From positions 1-64,000 of the forward strand of contig NZ_FUIA01000027.1 in assembly GCF_900163665.1 (NCBI RefSeq): a stretch of DNA of 64,000 nt, in the 5' to 3' direction. The notes below the pieces were generated by a model. It was not told where the DNA came from, made no database searches, and worked only from the letters and a program-made list of their open reading frames with translations. This document shows positions 1 to 9,073 of the stretch, piece after piece. The position numbers were made by a program, and so were the translations under genes. How positions within the stretch are numbered: position 1 is the first letter of the stretch; each line of letters starts with the position of its first letter. This DNA comes from Frigoribacterium sp. JB110 (GTDB taxonomy: Bacteria; Actinomycetota; Actinomycetes; Actinomycetales; Microbacteriaceae).

Positions 1-26
1 CCAACTCCCCCGTCGCTGATGCTCGG

Positions 27-105
27 TAGTGGCGTCAGAGATTGCATGTGGTATTCGCTGCAATCCCACCTACATCTTCTTGGTGGTACACATCGTCTGA
101 CCAGG
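27..105 (+). repeat. Repeat A, copy 1 (partial)
   Basis: First of three same-orientation copies of a non-coding repeat (others at 4370-4513 and 14133-14275). The shared core is GTGGTATT, six bases, then AATACCAC; here the right arm is AATCCCAC, so the hairpin (48-69) has one mismatch. Similarity fades after about 75, except for TGACCAGG at 98-105, so the 3' half is diverged. It lies just beyond the 3' end of the leftward two-gene operon at 142-4252. Confidence 0.75.
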
Positions 106-141
106 CTTTATGCCGCACTGGCGAAGGGCCCCGACAGCTAG

Positions 142-1152
142 CTAGATGTGTTCTCCCGAGCCGCTTTGACCAGCTCGAAGCTGACGGAGGAGCTGGCCGT
201 CGAGCGCCCCCAAGACTCGGGCGGGGTCCAGAATGAGGTCGACTACACCACGGACGTAGCAGGCCCAGTCCGCGGGCACGAGATCATCGCCAAAGACCGC
301 GGCTGACTCGAACTGCCAACGCAAGTTCACTGGAAGCCCCCTGGCGAGGGATGCCGCGAGCTCGCGGGCTCTGTTTGTCCGAGGAGAGGGCATGCGTCGT
401 CTTCCCAGCGGGCGGGATCCGGTCGGAGCGGGTGCGATCACGCTCGCACTGTCGAGCTCGCCAATCGCTTCGACCCCCCATGGAGGCTTCTCCTTAGAGG
501 GCAATGGAATCGCAACTCGCTGAGTGGAGTCGATTGCGGTTCGGCCTAGCGCGAGCGAGAGTGCTCCAGGGTCCTCGTGGTAGTTGAGGTAGCGGGCGAC
601 GTCAGTACCCGGTGAGCAGACCTCGTTGAGAACGACGTCGCCGACGAAGTTACTTGGGTCGATGAGCCAACCCTTCCGCACGGAAAGGGTGGGCACGAGG
701 CGCACGCGGTAGAGGTAGAACTGGGCGCCACGATCGCCCTGATCGTCGATTCGCCGGAGCATGTTGTGGATCGCTGCTTCATAGGTGCCGACATGCAGCG
801 CCTTGGCTCTTTGTCGTTCGGCCCACCGGATCACATGACTGTCTCCGCCCATCCTCTGCCGAGTCTCCTGGGTCAACTCCGCGGCGGGATCGAAGTAGGG
901 CGTCGGCCAATCGGGTTGAGTGCTGGTGTGATACCAGTTGAGCTGTGCGACGTTGCTATCGCTCAGGGCGAGATCATGCGGGTCGACGGTGACCCGCGGC
1001 GCGGCTTCCGCTTCGCAGGTCACACCGCATCCTGGGCACCTCTCACGGGCCTGGTCCCATCGATCGATCCAGTTGAGGTCGGTAACCCACCGGTGGCCGC
1101 AACTTCCGCACAGCATGTGGCGTTGGCGGGAGAAGTCAATCGGTCGTTCCAT
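142..1152 (-). CDS. Zinc-ribbon protein of unknown function, second gene of a defence-like pair
   Basis: 336 aa. The N-terminus carries a treble-cysteine or zinc-ribbon motif, C15-x2-C18 and C39-x2-C42 with another Cys at 46. The rest is soluble and mixed alpha/beta, with a central stretch around residues 145-215 (LYRVRL, then NFVGDVV) that I cannot assign. The start at 1152 overlaps the end of the 1073-nt-or-longer upstream gene by 17 nt, so the two are very likely co-translated. No catalytic motif is evident; the zinc ribbon suggests nucleic-acid or protein binding (inference). A role as partner of the large nuclease-like protein upstream is suggested only by context. Confidence 0.7.
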   Translation of the reverse strand: MERPIDFSRQRHMLCGSCGHRWVTDLNWIDRWDQARERCPGCGVTCEAEAAPRVTVDPHDLALSDSNVAQLNWYHTSTQPDWPTPYFDPAAELTQETRQRMGGDSHVIRWAERQRAKALHVGTYEAAIHNMLRRIDDQGDRGAQFYLYRVRLVPTLSVRKGWLIDPSNFVGDVVLNEVCSPGTDVARYLNYHEDPGALSLALGRTAIDSTQRVAIPLPSKEKPPWGVEAIGELDSASVIAPAPTGSRPLGRRRMPSPRTNRARELAASLARGLPVNLRWQFESAAVFGDDLVPADWACYVRGVVDLILDPARVLGALDGQLLRQLRAGQSGSGEHI

Positions 1153-4100
1153 AGCCCCGGCTCACGCTCGCGCTGGGTGGCGTTCCCGTCGCCGGCGGCA
1201 CCGCAAGGAGATCATCGTGCTGCGCGTCGTCCACCCCGAAGTTGAATCGATCCCGGAGGACGGTCAGTACGGCCGTTGCGTTCGGTGTCGGGGTGTTCAG
1301 GTGTAGCCCATAGGACGGAAGTGTGAGCAAGGCGCTGAAATCCAAGGCGGCAAGGAGCTTGTCGCGCGTGAACGCGTCGCTACCGAGCTGAGGGTCGGTA
1401 TCGAGTTCCTCTCGCCGTAGGAGCGCGGACGCGCGTGCTCGAGCTTCGGGCGGACTGTCGACGGCGATTCGCAGTCCCTCCCAGGCCGGGCGAGCGTTGC
1501 CGATGATGTTGGTGATCGCCATCATCAGCTGCCAATCGAGCCACCCCTCATCGCGGAGCTGGTGGAGGACGGTGGCTGTGGGCTCGGTCCTGGCGAGCCG
1601 GGGAATGGTCACGCGTCCGATCGGCATCATGCGCTCGTAACGTCGCTCAATGTTCGCGACTGTCTCATCGTGGTCGTACCACTTCGAAAGATCGGTTCGG
1701 AGTGCAAGTTCCGGGTGTTCGGGGAACGCATCGCGCACGATCCCCTCACCGAGTGGTCCGTCTGGAAGAGCCGCCATACGTTCGTAGTCTTCGTCCCGGA
1801 GGAAGCCGGCTGCTTCGTCGTAGGGTCGTCCTCCTGAGAGTTTGTGCCCGAGGCCTCGTGCGAACGCGTCGTCGACGAGGGCGAGGAACTTCTCTCGGTC
1901 GAGGAGGGAGTTGTCGAGGAGCAGCAGCGAAGCATCTGTGACAAGGTCAACGAGCGCACGGTCTTCCTGAACACTGTCCCCTGGCTGAAGGTGGACAATC
2001 CACCGGCTGAGGTCGTTATCAGGGATGCGCTCGAGCTTCTCGGCATCCGCCGGTCTCTCATCTCGGTCCGTCTTCACTTCGACGTGGACTTGTGCGGGGA
2101 GCCAGACAGCATCGGCGAGGGCGAGTTCCGCCTGGATGATCTGAATGCCGGAGATGAGGCGCTCCGCTGCGAGTGTGTCGCGCCGCGTATTTCGGCACTG
2201 CACGGTCCACGTTGCGCCGAAAGCTGTCCAGTGCATTTCTCGGGTCTCGCCAGCGTCAGCGAAAGGTCGTCCAGCTCCCTGTCGGTCAAGCCCTCGAACG
2301 AGGTTCTCGATGGTCCAGGAGTCGTCGTTGGCGAGCTCGGAGGCCAGGTCGTCGAGCAGAGTTTCGGTGCCCATTTCTTGGGCTGTTGCTCGAATCGAGG
2401 CTTCGTAGTCGGGTGCGATCCTGTGAGCGACATGAAGGGTGAATGCTTCCCGCTGAAGTATGTCGGCCAGGTAGGTATGCCGGTCGAGGTTCGTGGGGTC
2501 TTCTGCATACGCGTTCTGGGCAAGGATCGTCACGCGCACGAGCCGTGATGCCGAGCACCAGTTGCCCGCTTTGAAGTCGTTGATGGCCGCGGCGGCGATG
2601 GCCTGTGGCACGAAGCGACGTACGTCGGTTTGTTGAGCACCGTTGGCGGCTACTGCGGCGGCGGCAGCGTGCAGTTTCGCTGCGAAGAACAGACCGAGAT
2701 GCTCGTAGATGGAAGCGGCGAGCAGCATCATGGGGATGCTGTCCTCGATGGTCTCGCCGTGGCGCCATCCGATCTTCGCCTCGTGCACTTCTGCCAGAGC
2801 GCGGAGCAATTGGTTGGCGCCGACGAAGGTGATCACGCGGGCATGGGCACGCTCTGCCTTACTCGCGTCCCCTCCGACTCGGGCGACCGCTTCGTCGAGA
2901 CGATCGCGAAGTGCTGCGTAGTCGGGGTGGTCGGCGAGGGAGAGGGTGAGCATCTCGAACAGTTCTGCTGTGTGCTCGATCGGGAACAGCGGAGCGGATG
3001 CCAACGTATCGAGGAGTGCGCCGAGTGTGGTCATGCCTCCGTCGCGGTCCCGAAGCGGAAGCGCGGTTGTCTGCGCGGGCACGGTCTCGTCGGCGTCATA
3101 GGCGTCAAGAACAAGCCGAAGAGTGTCACGAGGATCACGCAACCCCTCGATCCGTTCAGGGAGGTCGTCCGGGTATGCCTGGAAGAACGCGAGGCGCACA
3201 TCGATGGCGAGAAGCAGTGCTTTCGCGTTTGGGTAGGGACTGGCAGCTATCGCTGTCTGAACGTGTGCTCGCAGCGTCTCGTAGTAGCCGTCGAGCTCGG
3301 ACATGGTGATGCTGGTGTGTCCGCGGAGACGAGACCCATATCCGTACTGGAGTAGGACGCTCGCGTCCTCAAGAAGCGGCAGATCATCCTCGATGCCAGT
3401 GATGGACTGGAAGAACTCGCGGACAAGCGGGTCAGCCCCGTGAAGCTCCCCGGTGCCGCGGAGAGTCGCCACCGCGATCTCGTATCGCGCTCGCATTTTG
3501 ACCTCGGCCGGCCCGTCTCCGGTGAGAAACTCGCGCATCTTTGCGATCCAGTCCCCCAAGTCGCCGCGCGCTTGGTCGTGATACGTGGCGTGGCGCAGGA
3601 CGTCCCGCAGGCTCACGAGGTCGCCCATCGTCCGCCCGGGTTCTGTCCGCGCCCGCCAGTAGTCGCGGTCGCGGACGTACCAGTCCGGCAGGGGGTCGTC
3701 TTCGTCGGCGCGTTCGGGAGCCAGTGAGGCCGGTAGCTTCAGATATTCTGCCGCGATCCAGAAGAGGTCCGGGTCGGCGAGATGTTCGGCGAGGGCCAGG
3801 CCGTCGAAGATCTCGAGCTCGACGTCGCGGTCCGTCCTTGCTTGCGCGATGAGCTCGTGCCGTTTTGCAACGGGCACGGACGCCACCGTGAAGTACAGGA
3901 CGCGCTCCACGGGAGTTCCTTGACCCGTGATGCTGTTGAGGTCGGAGCGGATCTTGGACGGGATGTCGGTCTTCTGGATGGTGCAGGCGAGAACCACGCG
4001 CTCGCCCGACACGGTGGCGGCGTGCACCGATGTCGCCGGGACCTCGTTCGCGATGTTCGACCAGAAGCTCTCGGCATCACGACCCTGGTCACCGCCTGCG

Positions 4101-4252
4101 CTCACAGGTCCGGTCGCGGGAAGCAGGTTGATGCTGACTCGGCGACGAGCGAACGCGAAGCAGATCTTCTCGTACTCATGGTGACCGTTCCCGTCGGACA
4201 AACGGTCCAGACTGAACAGGATCTGCTGTACCAGTTGGGGAGGGTTCTCCAT
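1136..4252 (-). CDS. Large protein with Mrr-like nuclease N-terminus and long helical region; putative defence effector
   Basis: 1038 aa from the chosen ATG. This start follows GGAGG by 4 nt; a second ATG one codon earlier (4255) sits too close to it. The first ~130 residues look like a restriction-endonuclease fold: HEYE at 25-28, GGDQGRD at 53-59, then a beta strand ending in TIQK (91-94), placed like the D and (E/Q)xK motifs of Mrr-type PD-(D/E)xK enzymes, although the last motif is imperfect. About 850 residues of helical, TPR-like sequence follow, without a visible Walker A or other NTPase motif. Proteins with a nuclease head and a repeat-rich sensor tail are common in anti-phage systems, so that role is inferred. 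It overlaps the zinc-ribbon gene and lies between repeat A copies 1 and 2. Confidence 0.7.
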   Translation of the reverse strand: MENPPQLVQQILFSLDRLSDGNGHHEYEKICFAFARRRVSINLLPATGPVSAGGDQGRDAESFWSNIANEVPATSVHAATVSGERVVLACTIQKTDIPSKIRSDLNSITGQGTPVERVLYFTVASVPVAKRHELIAQARTDRDVELEIFDGLALAEHLADPDLFWIAAEYLKLPASLAPERADEDDPLPDWYVRDRDYWRARTEPGRTMGDLVSLRDVLRHATYHDQARGDLGDWIAKMREFLTGDGPAEVKMRARYEIAVATLRGTGELHGADPLVREFFQSITGIEDDLPLLEDASVLLQYGYGSRLRGHTSITMSELDGYYETLRAHVQTAIAASPYPNAKALLLAIDVRLAFFQAYPDDLPERIEGLRDPRDTLRLVLDAYDADETVPAQTTALPLRDRDGGMTTLGALLDTLASAPLFPIEHTAELFEMLTLSLADHPDYAALRDRLDEAVARVGGDASKAERAHARVITFVGANQLLRALAEVHEAKIGWRHGETIEDSIPMMLLAASIYEHLGLFFAAKLHAAAAAVAANGAQQTDVRRFVPQAIAAAAINDFKAGNWCSASRLVRVTILAQNAYAEDPTNLDRHTYLADILQREAFTLHVAHRIAPDYEASIRATAQEMGTETLLDDLASELANDDSWTIENLVRGLDRQGAGRPFADAGETREMHWTAFGATWTVQCRNTRRDTLAAERLISGIQIIQAELALADAVWLPAQVHVEVKTDRDERPADAEKLERIPDNDLSRWIVHLQPGDSVQEDRALVDLVTDASLLLLDNSLLDREKFLALVDDAFARGLGHKLSGGRPYDEAAGFLRDEDYERMAALPDGPLGEGIVRDAFPEHPELALRTDLSKWYDHDETVANIERRYERMMPIGRVTIPRLARTEPTATVLHQLRDEGWLDWQLMMAITNIIGNARPAWEGLRIAVDSPPEARARASALLRREELDTDPQLGSDAFTRDKLLAALDFSALLTLPSYGLHLNTPTPNATAVLTVLRDRFNFGVDDAQHDDLLAVPPATGTPPSASVSRGYGTTD

Positions 4253-4369
4253 CATGCCTCCGTCCCAGTTGAGCTCTCCTAACACCAGTATCTCGTCGCA
4301 TCGGCCGAGTCGACGGCCGCCTCGCCTAGCGGTCGGTAGGGGTGCCAACAGGAACGACGCCTAGACAAC

Positions 4370-4513
4370 TACTGGCGTCACAGATTCCATGTGGTATTCG
4401 CTGCAATACCACCTACATTTTCACTCCGGGATCTCCACCTTGACCAGGTCAATTTACCCCTCGATGCACGCCCATCTCCACGGCCGTGGCCTGCGTGCAT
4501 TCGGAAGAACTGG
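4370..4513 (+). repeat. Repeat A, copy 2 (full length)
   Basis: About 144 bp, closely matching 14133-14275. It contains two potential stem-loops. Stem 1 is a perfect 8-bp stem, GTGGTATT (4391-4398) with AATACCAC (4405-4412). Stem 2 is ATGCACGC (4464-4471) with GCGTGCAT (4493-4500), enclosing the perfect palindrome CCACGGCCGTGG (4478-4489). Nothing in it looks coding. It fills most of the 370-bp gap between the defence-like operon and the PadR gene. Confidence 0.85.
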
Positions 4514-4571
4514 CGATGACAGAGAAGTGGAACGGCGACTGAAGCCGAGGCGACATTGGATGAATCGGTTA

Positions 4572-4584
4572 CTTACCGGGTAAG
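4572..4584. promoter_or_regulatory. PadR operator, distal half of a pair
   Basis: CTTACCGGGTAAG is a perfect 13-bp palindrome about 40 bp before the padR start. Its partner at 4598-4610 has the same outer arms, and the centres are 26 bp apart. Paired TTAC/GTAA palindromes in front of the repressor's own gene suit dimeric PadR autoregulation. Confidence 0.6.
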
Positions 4585-4597
4585 CTGATCGGTGATG

Positions 4598-4610
4598 CTT
4601 ACTGAGTAAG
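4598..4610. promoter_or_regulatory. PadR operator, proximal half, overlapping the ribosome binding site
   Basis: CTTACTGAGTAAG is the second perfect 13-bp palindrome. Its right arm runs into the Shine-Dalgarno AGGAG (4608-4612), 9 nt before the padR ATG. Binding here would block initiation of the padR-ABC exporter operon. Confidence 0.6.
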
Positions 4611-4621
4611 GAGTTGCAAAT

Positions 4622-5206
4622 ATGTCGGTCCCTAAAGCGTTTCTCGTGCTGCTGGCCGAGCGTCCGATGAATGGGTATCAGTTGCGGTCGGAGTTTGAGG
4701 CGCGGACGGGGGCGACGTGGCCGTTGAACATTGGGCAGGCGTATACGACACTGCAGCGTCTGGAGCGGGATGGCTTGGTGACCTCGCGTCCGGAGGAAGA
4801 CTCGGAGGTGTTCGAGCTGACTGAGAGCGGCGTTGCTGCGGTGCGTTCCTGGTGGGCGTCGCCTGTGGAGCGTTCACGCCCGGCGCGCGATGAGTTGGCG
4901 ATCAAGCTGACTCTGGCAGTGACCGCACCGCATGTCGATGTCTCTCAGGTCGTGCAGAGTCAGCGGACTGAGTCGATGCGGATGCTGCATGAGTACACGC
5001 GTTTGAAAGCCGGTGGTCGGTCGTCGGGCGTGGGAGAGCGGGCGTGGTTGCTGCTGCTGGATTCGTTGATCTTCCAGACGGAGGCGGAGATCCGCTGGCT
5101 CGATCATGTCGAGGCCACCGTGATGCGAGACAGCGAGAGGGTCATACCACCGGAAGAGAGCACGCCGACGGCTTCGGTCGTACGACCTACCGGAGCACGT
5201 CAGTGA
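4622..5206 (+). CDS. PadR-family transcriptional regulator
   Basis: 194 aa. The N-terminal winged helix has the PadR pattern: a short LLAERPMNGYQL stretch, then QAYTTLQRLERDGLV as recognition helix and wing. The C-terminal half is the helical dimerisation region (Vir_C-like). PadR proteins usually repress an adjacent drug or antimicrobial-peptide exporter and are relieved by ligand. Here the gene is first in an operon with an ATPase (4-nt GTGA overlap) and a large permease. Two perfect palindromes immediately upstream, one overlapping the ribosome binding site, predict autoregulation. The inducer is unknown. Confidence 0.9.
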   Translation: MSVPKAFLVLLAERPMNGYQLRSEFEARTGATWPLNIGQAYTTLQRLERDGLVTSRPEEDSEVFELTESGVAAVRSWWASPVERSRPARDELAIKLTLAVTAPHVDVSQVVQSQRTESMRMLHEYTRLKAGGRSSGVGERAWLLLLDSLIFQTEAEIRWLDHVEATVMRDSERVIPPEESTPTASVVRPTGARQ

Positions 5207-5949
5207 CGGCGGCGCTGGTCGAGTTCGAGGATGTGACGCGCACCCATGCGTCCGGGAGCTCGCAGGTACACGCGCTGCAGGGTGTAAGCCTCCGCGTCGA
5301 CTACGGCGAATTGGTCGCGGTGATGGGTCCGAGCGGGTCGGGAAAGACGACTCTGCTGAATCTGGCGGGTGCGTTGGACACGCCAACTTCGGGTCGTGTC
5401 GTCGTCGCGGGCACCGACCTTTCGGCAGCGTCGCCGGACGAACGCGCCCGGCTGCGCCGTCAGTCGATCGGGCTGGTGTTTCAGGACTACAACCTGGTGT
5501 CCTCACTGACGGTGCGGGAGAATGTCGCGCTTCCGCTGGAACTGGACGATGTCGCGCCCCGGCAGGCATCCGCTCAGGCGACGACTCTCCTGGATCGGCT
5601 CGGGCTCGCAGATCGGGGCGGGGAGTTCCCGGATCGACTCTCTGGCGGGGAGCGTCAGCGGGTCGCGATCGCGCGATCGGTCATCGGGACACGCTCGCTG
5701 ATTCTGGCGGATGAGCCGACAGGGGCACTCGATTCGGTGCTCGGCGAGGAGGTGATCGAGCTTCTGCGCGCCCAGATCGGACCGGAGTGCGGCGGCATCC
5801 TGGTCACCCACGACCCACGCTACGCGGCCTGGGCCGACCGGACCGTGTTCTTGAAAGATGGTCGTATCGTTTCGGGCACCACACCCTTGGTTGGCGTCGA
5901 GTCGCTGAGCGACGTCGATAGCACCCAGGAACACGGTGCCGGGTCATGA
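5203..5949 (+). CDS. ABC transporter ATP-binding protein, MacB/LolD type
   Basis: 248 aa from the GTG at 5203, which overlaps the padR stop as GTGA and follows GGAG by 7 nt; longer versions would run back over padR. Walker A is GPSGSGKTT (42-50); the Q-loop FQDYNLV, the signature LSGGERQR and the Walker B stretch ILADEPTGALD with an H-loop (THD) are all intact. It is the energising subunit for the FtsX-like permease that follows with a 4-nt overlap. The likely job is mechanotransmission-type export or antimicrobial-peptide resistance rather than uptake, because no binding protein is present. Confidence 0.93.
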   Translation: MTAALVEFEDVTRTHASGSSQVHALQGVSLRVDYGELVAVMGPSGSGKTTLLNLAGALDTPTSGRVVVAGTDLSAASPDERARLRRQSIGLVFQDYNLVSSLTVRENVALPLELDDVAPRQASAQATTLLDRLGLADRGGEFPDRLSGGERQRVAIARSVIGTRSLILADEPTGALDSVLGEEVIELLRAQIGPECGGILVTHDPRYAAWADRTVFLKDGRIVSGTTPLVGVESLSDVDSTQEHGAGS

Positions 5950-8864
5950 GCGTGGTCGCTCAGGAGGATGCGACCACGGGAAGCGGTCGCCGTTCGTTGA
6001 TGCTTCGCCTCGCCCGCCGGGACATCCGTCGAAACCTTCCCCGGTTCGTGCTGGCCGCGCTCGTCATCGCGATCACGATCAGTGCCGGAACCGCAGTGGA
6101 TGTGCTGTTGCGCTCGGCCGAGGTGAGCGACGCAGGCTACGCACAACGCACCCTGGGTGACAGCGCCGTCGCTCGCGTGCAGTGGTGGGGCGATGAGGTG
6201 CAGCAGCAAACACCGCGTGCGGATGTGGGAGTCACCGCGGGCGCAGACGCTCCTGTCGGCGAGGTCGAAGCGCGGCTGCAGGATCTTCTTACCTCAGACA
6301 CCCGCCTGCTCAAGACGCACACCGGAGCCGTCGTCCTCCGGTCGGGTTCATCTCTCACGGACGGGATGGCGGCTCTGCAAGGGCCATTGACCGATCCGCT
6401 CCTGACCGGAGTGATCGACATCTGGCAGGGACGTCTTCCGCATGCCCGAGGTGAGGTGTCGGTGAGCCGCACGGTTGCGGAGCGGCTTGATCTGTCCGTC
6501 GGCGACGCGTTCGAGGGCAGCGCCGACTCTGCTGCGCGCATGACGTCGCTGACGCTTGTCGGCATTCACGAGAACAACCCCCTCGGGTTCGATGTCGCTC
6601 TCGCCGAGAAGTCGCTTCTCAAGGAAGGGACGACATACCTTGACGGTGCACGGTCGGTGTGGTTCGTGGACGGGGCACCGGTGGTCTGGTCGGGCGTGCT
6701 GGCACTGAACGATGCTGGATTCATAGCCATCAGTCGCGACGTCGTTCTCGACCCTCCCGCCGCGACGGACGTGCCGATGTATCGAGATGGCGCTGCTGTT
6801 GAGGCGGATACTCGCCTGGGCATGGCGATTCTCGTCACCGCGGCCGTCCTCGTCGGTGGAACTCTCGTGGCGCTCCTTATCGGGCCGGTGTTCGCGATCG
6901 GCGCGCGACAGTCTCGCCGGGACTACGGGCTGCTGGCCGCGCAGGGGGCGACCGGGCGCGACATCGTCGGGGTCATGCTCCGCAGCACTCTCATCGTCGC
7001 GGTGCTCGGTTCGGTGGCCGGCGTGCTACTCGGCGTCGCCGTCGCCAGTGTGGTCGTCGCCGTCGCTCAGGCGGTGGGAAGTACGGCTTTCCCGAACCTG
7101 ATCGTGCCCGGCATCGACCTGGTCCTGCTGCTCGTGTTCGGGGTGCTCGTGGCACTCGTCGCCGCCCGTGGACCTGCGCGGCGCGCCGCCCGCGAGGACC
7201 CCGTCATTTCTCTGCGCGACATCACCGACGCGCCGGGTCGCGCCCCGCGCACCAGGCGTCTGCTCGTCGTGGTTCTTTCCGGCCTGGTCATCGCACTTCT
7301 CGTTGTGACGGCGGTGACGGGTGTCCGCGTCTGGCTGGTCCTGGTCGGGCCGCTCGCGACGATCATGCTGGTCCTCGTCGTCCGCGGGCTCCTGCCCGTG
7401 CTCGGGCGGATCGCGCGTCGTGCCCAGACTCCCGAGCGAATCGCCATCCGTGACACGGCCCGTCGCGGCGACCGTACAGTTCCCACGATCACGGGGATCG
7501 CCGCCGCAGTCGCCCTCGCTGTAGCGGTCTCGGTCGTCACCGCCACCCAGTACGCCACCGCCGCCGCCGAATGGCATCCGCGCGCGGCGACCGGGACCGT
7601 GATGATCTATGACGGCTTCTACACGGACTCAAGTGGAAGCGAGAACCCATTCGAGGCGTCAACCAGCGAAAGCAGCGCCGGTGCGGAGTCGACCGTCACC
7701 GGCACGGAACAGCGGGCACGGATCACCACCGTGCTCGCTGAGTTCCTTCCCGGAACCGAGCTCATCGACGTCGACATGCTCAGTCTCGACGAAGATGCGT
7801 TCCCGCGCCTGCTCATCGACCCGGACACCGAGTGCCCCGCATGGGCAGACTTCACCGAGGAATACAACCAGTACAACACCAGCCATCCCGATCCGGACGG
7901 TCGAGCCGACGTGAACGGGATGAACTGCCTGATCGACAAGGCACTCTCCGACATCAACAAACAGCCCACCTGGGACTCCACAGACCACACGAACCTCGTC
8001 GTCGACGACGGCACCCTGGTCGCAGGTCTCGGGCTGCCCGGGGCCGAAGAAGCCGCCGAAGCGCTCCGCTCCGGCAAGATCGTGCTCACCCGCCCCATCG
8101 ACCAGTGGCCAGACGGCACCGCCCACTTGGGCATCATGGAAGACGACCACGATGGCCTCACCCAATGGCGGGCGCAGTTGAACCAAGCCCGGGAGCGCGG
8201 TGAGGACTTCTATGAGAACCCGCCGGAACCTATCGCGATCGACACGCTGGTCGCGGATGCCATCGTCATGGACTGGCCCTCGCAGCAATGGGCGGCCTTC
8301 ATCCCGCCCGAACTGCTCTCCGAAGCGCCGCTTTCGGATCACGACCCCGCGGTCGAGCACGTCGGGATGATCGCCACCGCGACTGCCGTGCTCTCAGAGA
8401 CCGAGGTCGATGAACTCCGAGACCGGCTGCTCCTGCTCGGCGTTCATCACGTCACTACTGCTCGCGACTACGCCAACGCCGGACTCTCGACGGCGCTCAC
8501 CACATTGACGGTGATCGCAGCCTTGATCGCTCTCACCGCAACCATCGGCACAGCTCGCATCGCGCTCACCGACATGCGGCGCGATCTTCGCGTGCTCCGA
8601 GACGTCGGAGCACCTCGCGGAACTCGCCGACGAATCAGAGGCGCCACGACGTTCACAGTCGGCATACTTGGGGGCCTCACCGGCACCGTCGCCGGGATCG
8701 TTCTCGGAGTAACAATCGCCGCAAGCATCGCGGCCGAAGCCGCCACAGAGAAGGGCGCGTGGACGCTAACGGTGCCGTGGTTGCCCGCCCTGCTCATCAC
8801 CGTCGCCACGCCCCTCCTCGCAACCGCCATCATCGCATTCCGCGATACGAACGGAGACGATTGA
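5946..8864 (+). CDS. ABC transporter permease, FtsX/MacB-like, large
   Basis: 972 aa, starting at the ATGA overlap with the ATPase stop. An N-terminal membrane segment (about 34-58) is followed by an extracytoplasmic domain, then a block of membrane helices at about 280-440 and 490-530, a second large extracytoplasmic domain (about 540-840, rich in Asp, Glu, Ser and Thr), and three C-terminal helices. This duplicated FtsX layout is usual for actinobacterial exporters that pair with a single ATPase and answer to PadR or two-component regulators. The substrate cannot be read from the sequence. It is the last gene of the PadR operon and converges on the response regulator at 9074. Confidence 0.88.
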   Translation: MSVVAQEDATTGSGRRSLMLRLARRDIRRNLPRFVLAALVIAITISAGTAVDVLLRSAEVSDAGYAQRTLGDSAVARVQWWGDEVQQQTPRADVGVTAGADAPVGEVEARLQDLLTSDTRLLKTHTGAVVLRSGSSLTDGMAALQGPLTDPLLTGVIDIWQGRLPHARGEVSVSRTVAERLDLSVGDAFEGSADSAARMTSLTLVGIHENNPLGFDVALAEKSLLKEGTTYLDGARSVWFVDGAPVVWSGVLALNDAGFIAISRDVVLDPPAATDVPMYRDGAAVEADTRLGMAILVTAAVLVGGTLVALLIGPVFAIGARQSRRDYGLLAAQGATGRDIVGVMLRSTLIVAVLGSVAGVLLGVAVASVVVAVAQAVGSTAFPNLIVPGIDLVLLLVFGVLVALVAARGPARRAAREDPVISLRDITDAPGRAPRTRRLLVVVLSGLVIALLVVTAVTGVRVWLVLVGPLATIMLVLVVRGLLPVLGRIARRAQTPERIAIRDTARRGDRTVPTITGIAAAVALAVAVSVVTATQYATAAAEWHPRAATGTVMIYDGFYTDSSGSENPFEASTSESSAGAESTVTGTEQRARITTVLAEFLPGTELIDVDMLSLDEDAFPRLLIDPDTECPAWADFTEEYNQYNTSHPDPDGRADVNGMNCLIDKALSDINKQPTWDSTDHTNLVVDDGTLVAGLGLPGAEEAAEALRSGKIVLTRPIDQWPDGTAHLGIMEDDHDGLTQWRAQLNQARERGEDFYENPPEPIAIDTLVADAIVMDWPSQQWAAFIPPELLSEAPLSDHDPAVEHVGMIATATAVLSETEVDELRDRLLLLGVHHVTTARDYANAGLSTALTTLTVIAALIALTATIGTARIALTDMRRDLRVLRDVGAPRGTRRRIRGATTFTVGILGGLTGTVAGIVLGVTIAASIAAEAATEKGAWTLTVPWLPALLITVATPLLATAIIAFRDTNGDD

Positions 8865-9073
8865 CCCATCCCCCCAATCAGCGCTGCCCTACCCGCGTCG
8901 TGCTTTGAGACCGTCATACCTCAGCCCTGCCGGCCTGCTGCGTGAGCGTCGCAGTCGGTCTGTGACCCAGTATCACAACAGCGCCCCACGCCCTACGACC
9001 CTTGGTCTGCGTCCATTCAGGGTAAAAGCGGGGAACGCGAGAGTTTGGCTGACTTTGAGGGTGCGTGTGCGGG

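Noticed and set aside
4389-4583. Short frames within repeat A copy 2
   Set aside because: Conserved bases follow hairpin arms rather than codons, and the copies are not translatable in a shared frame.
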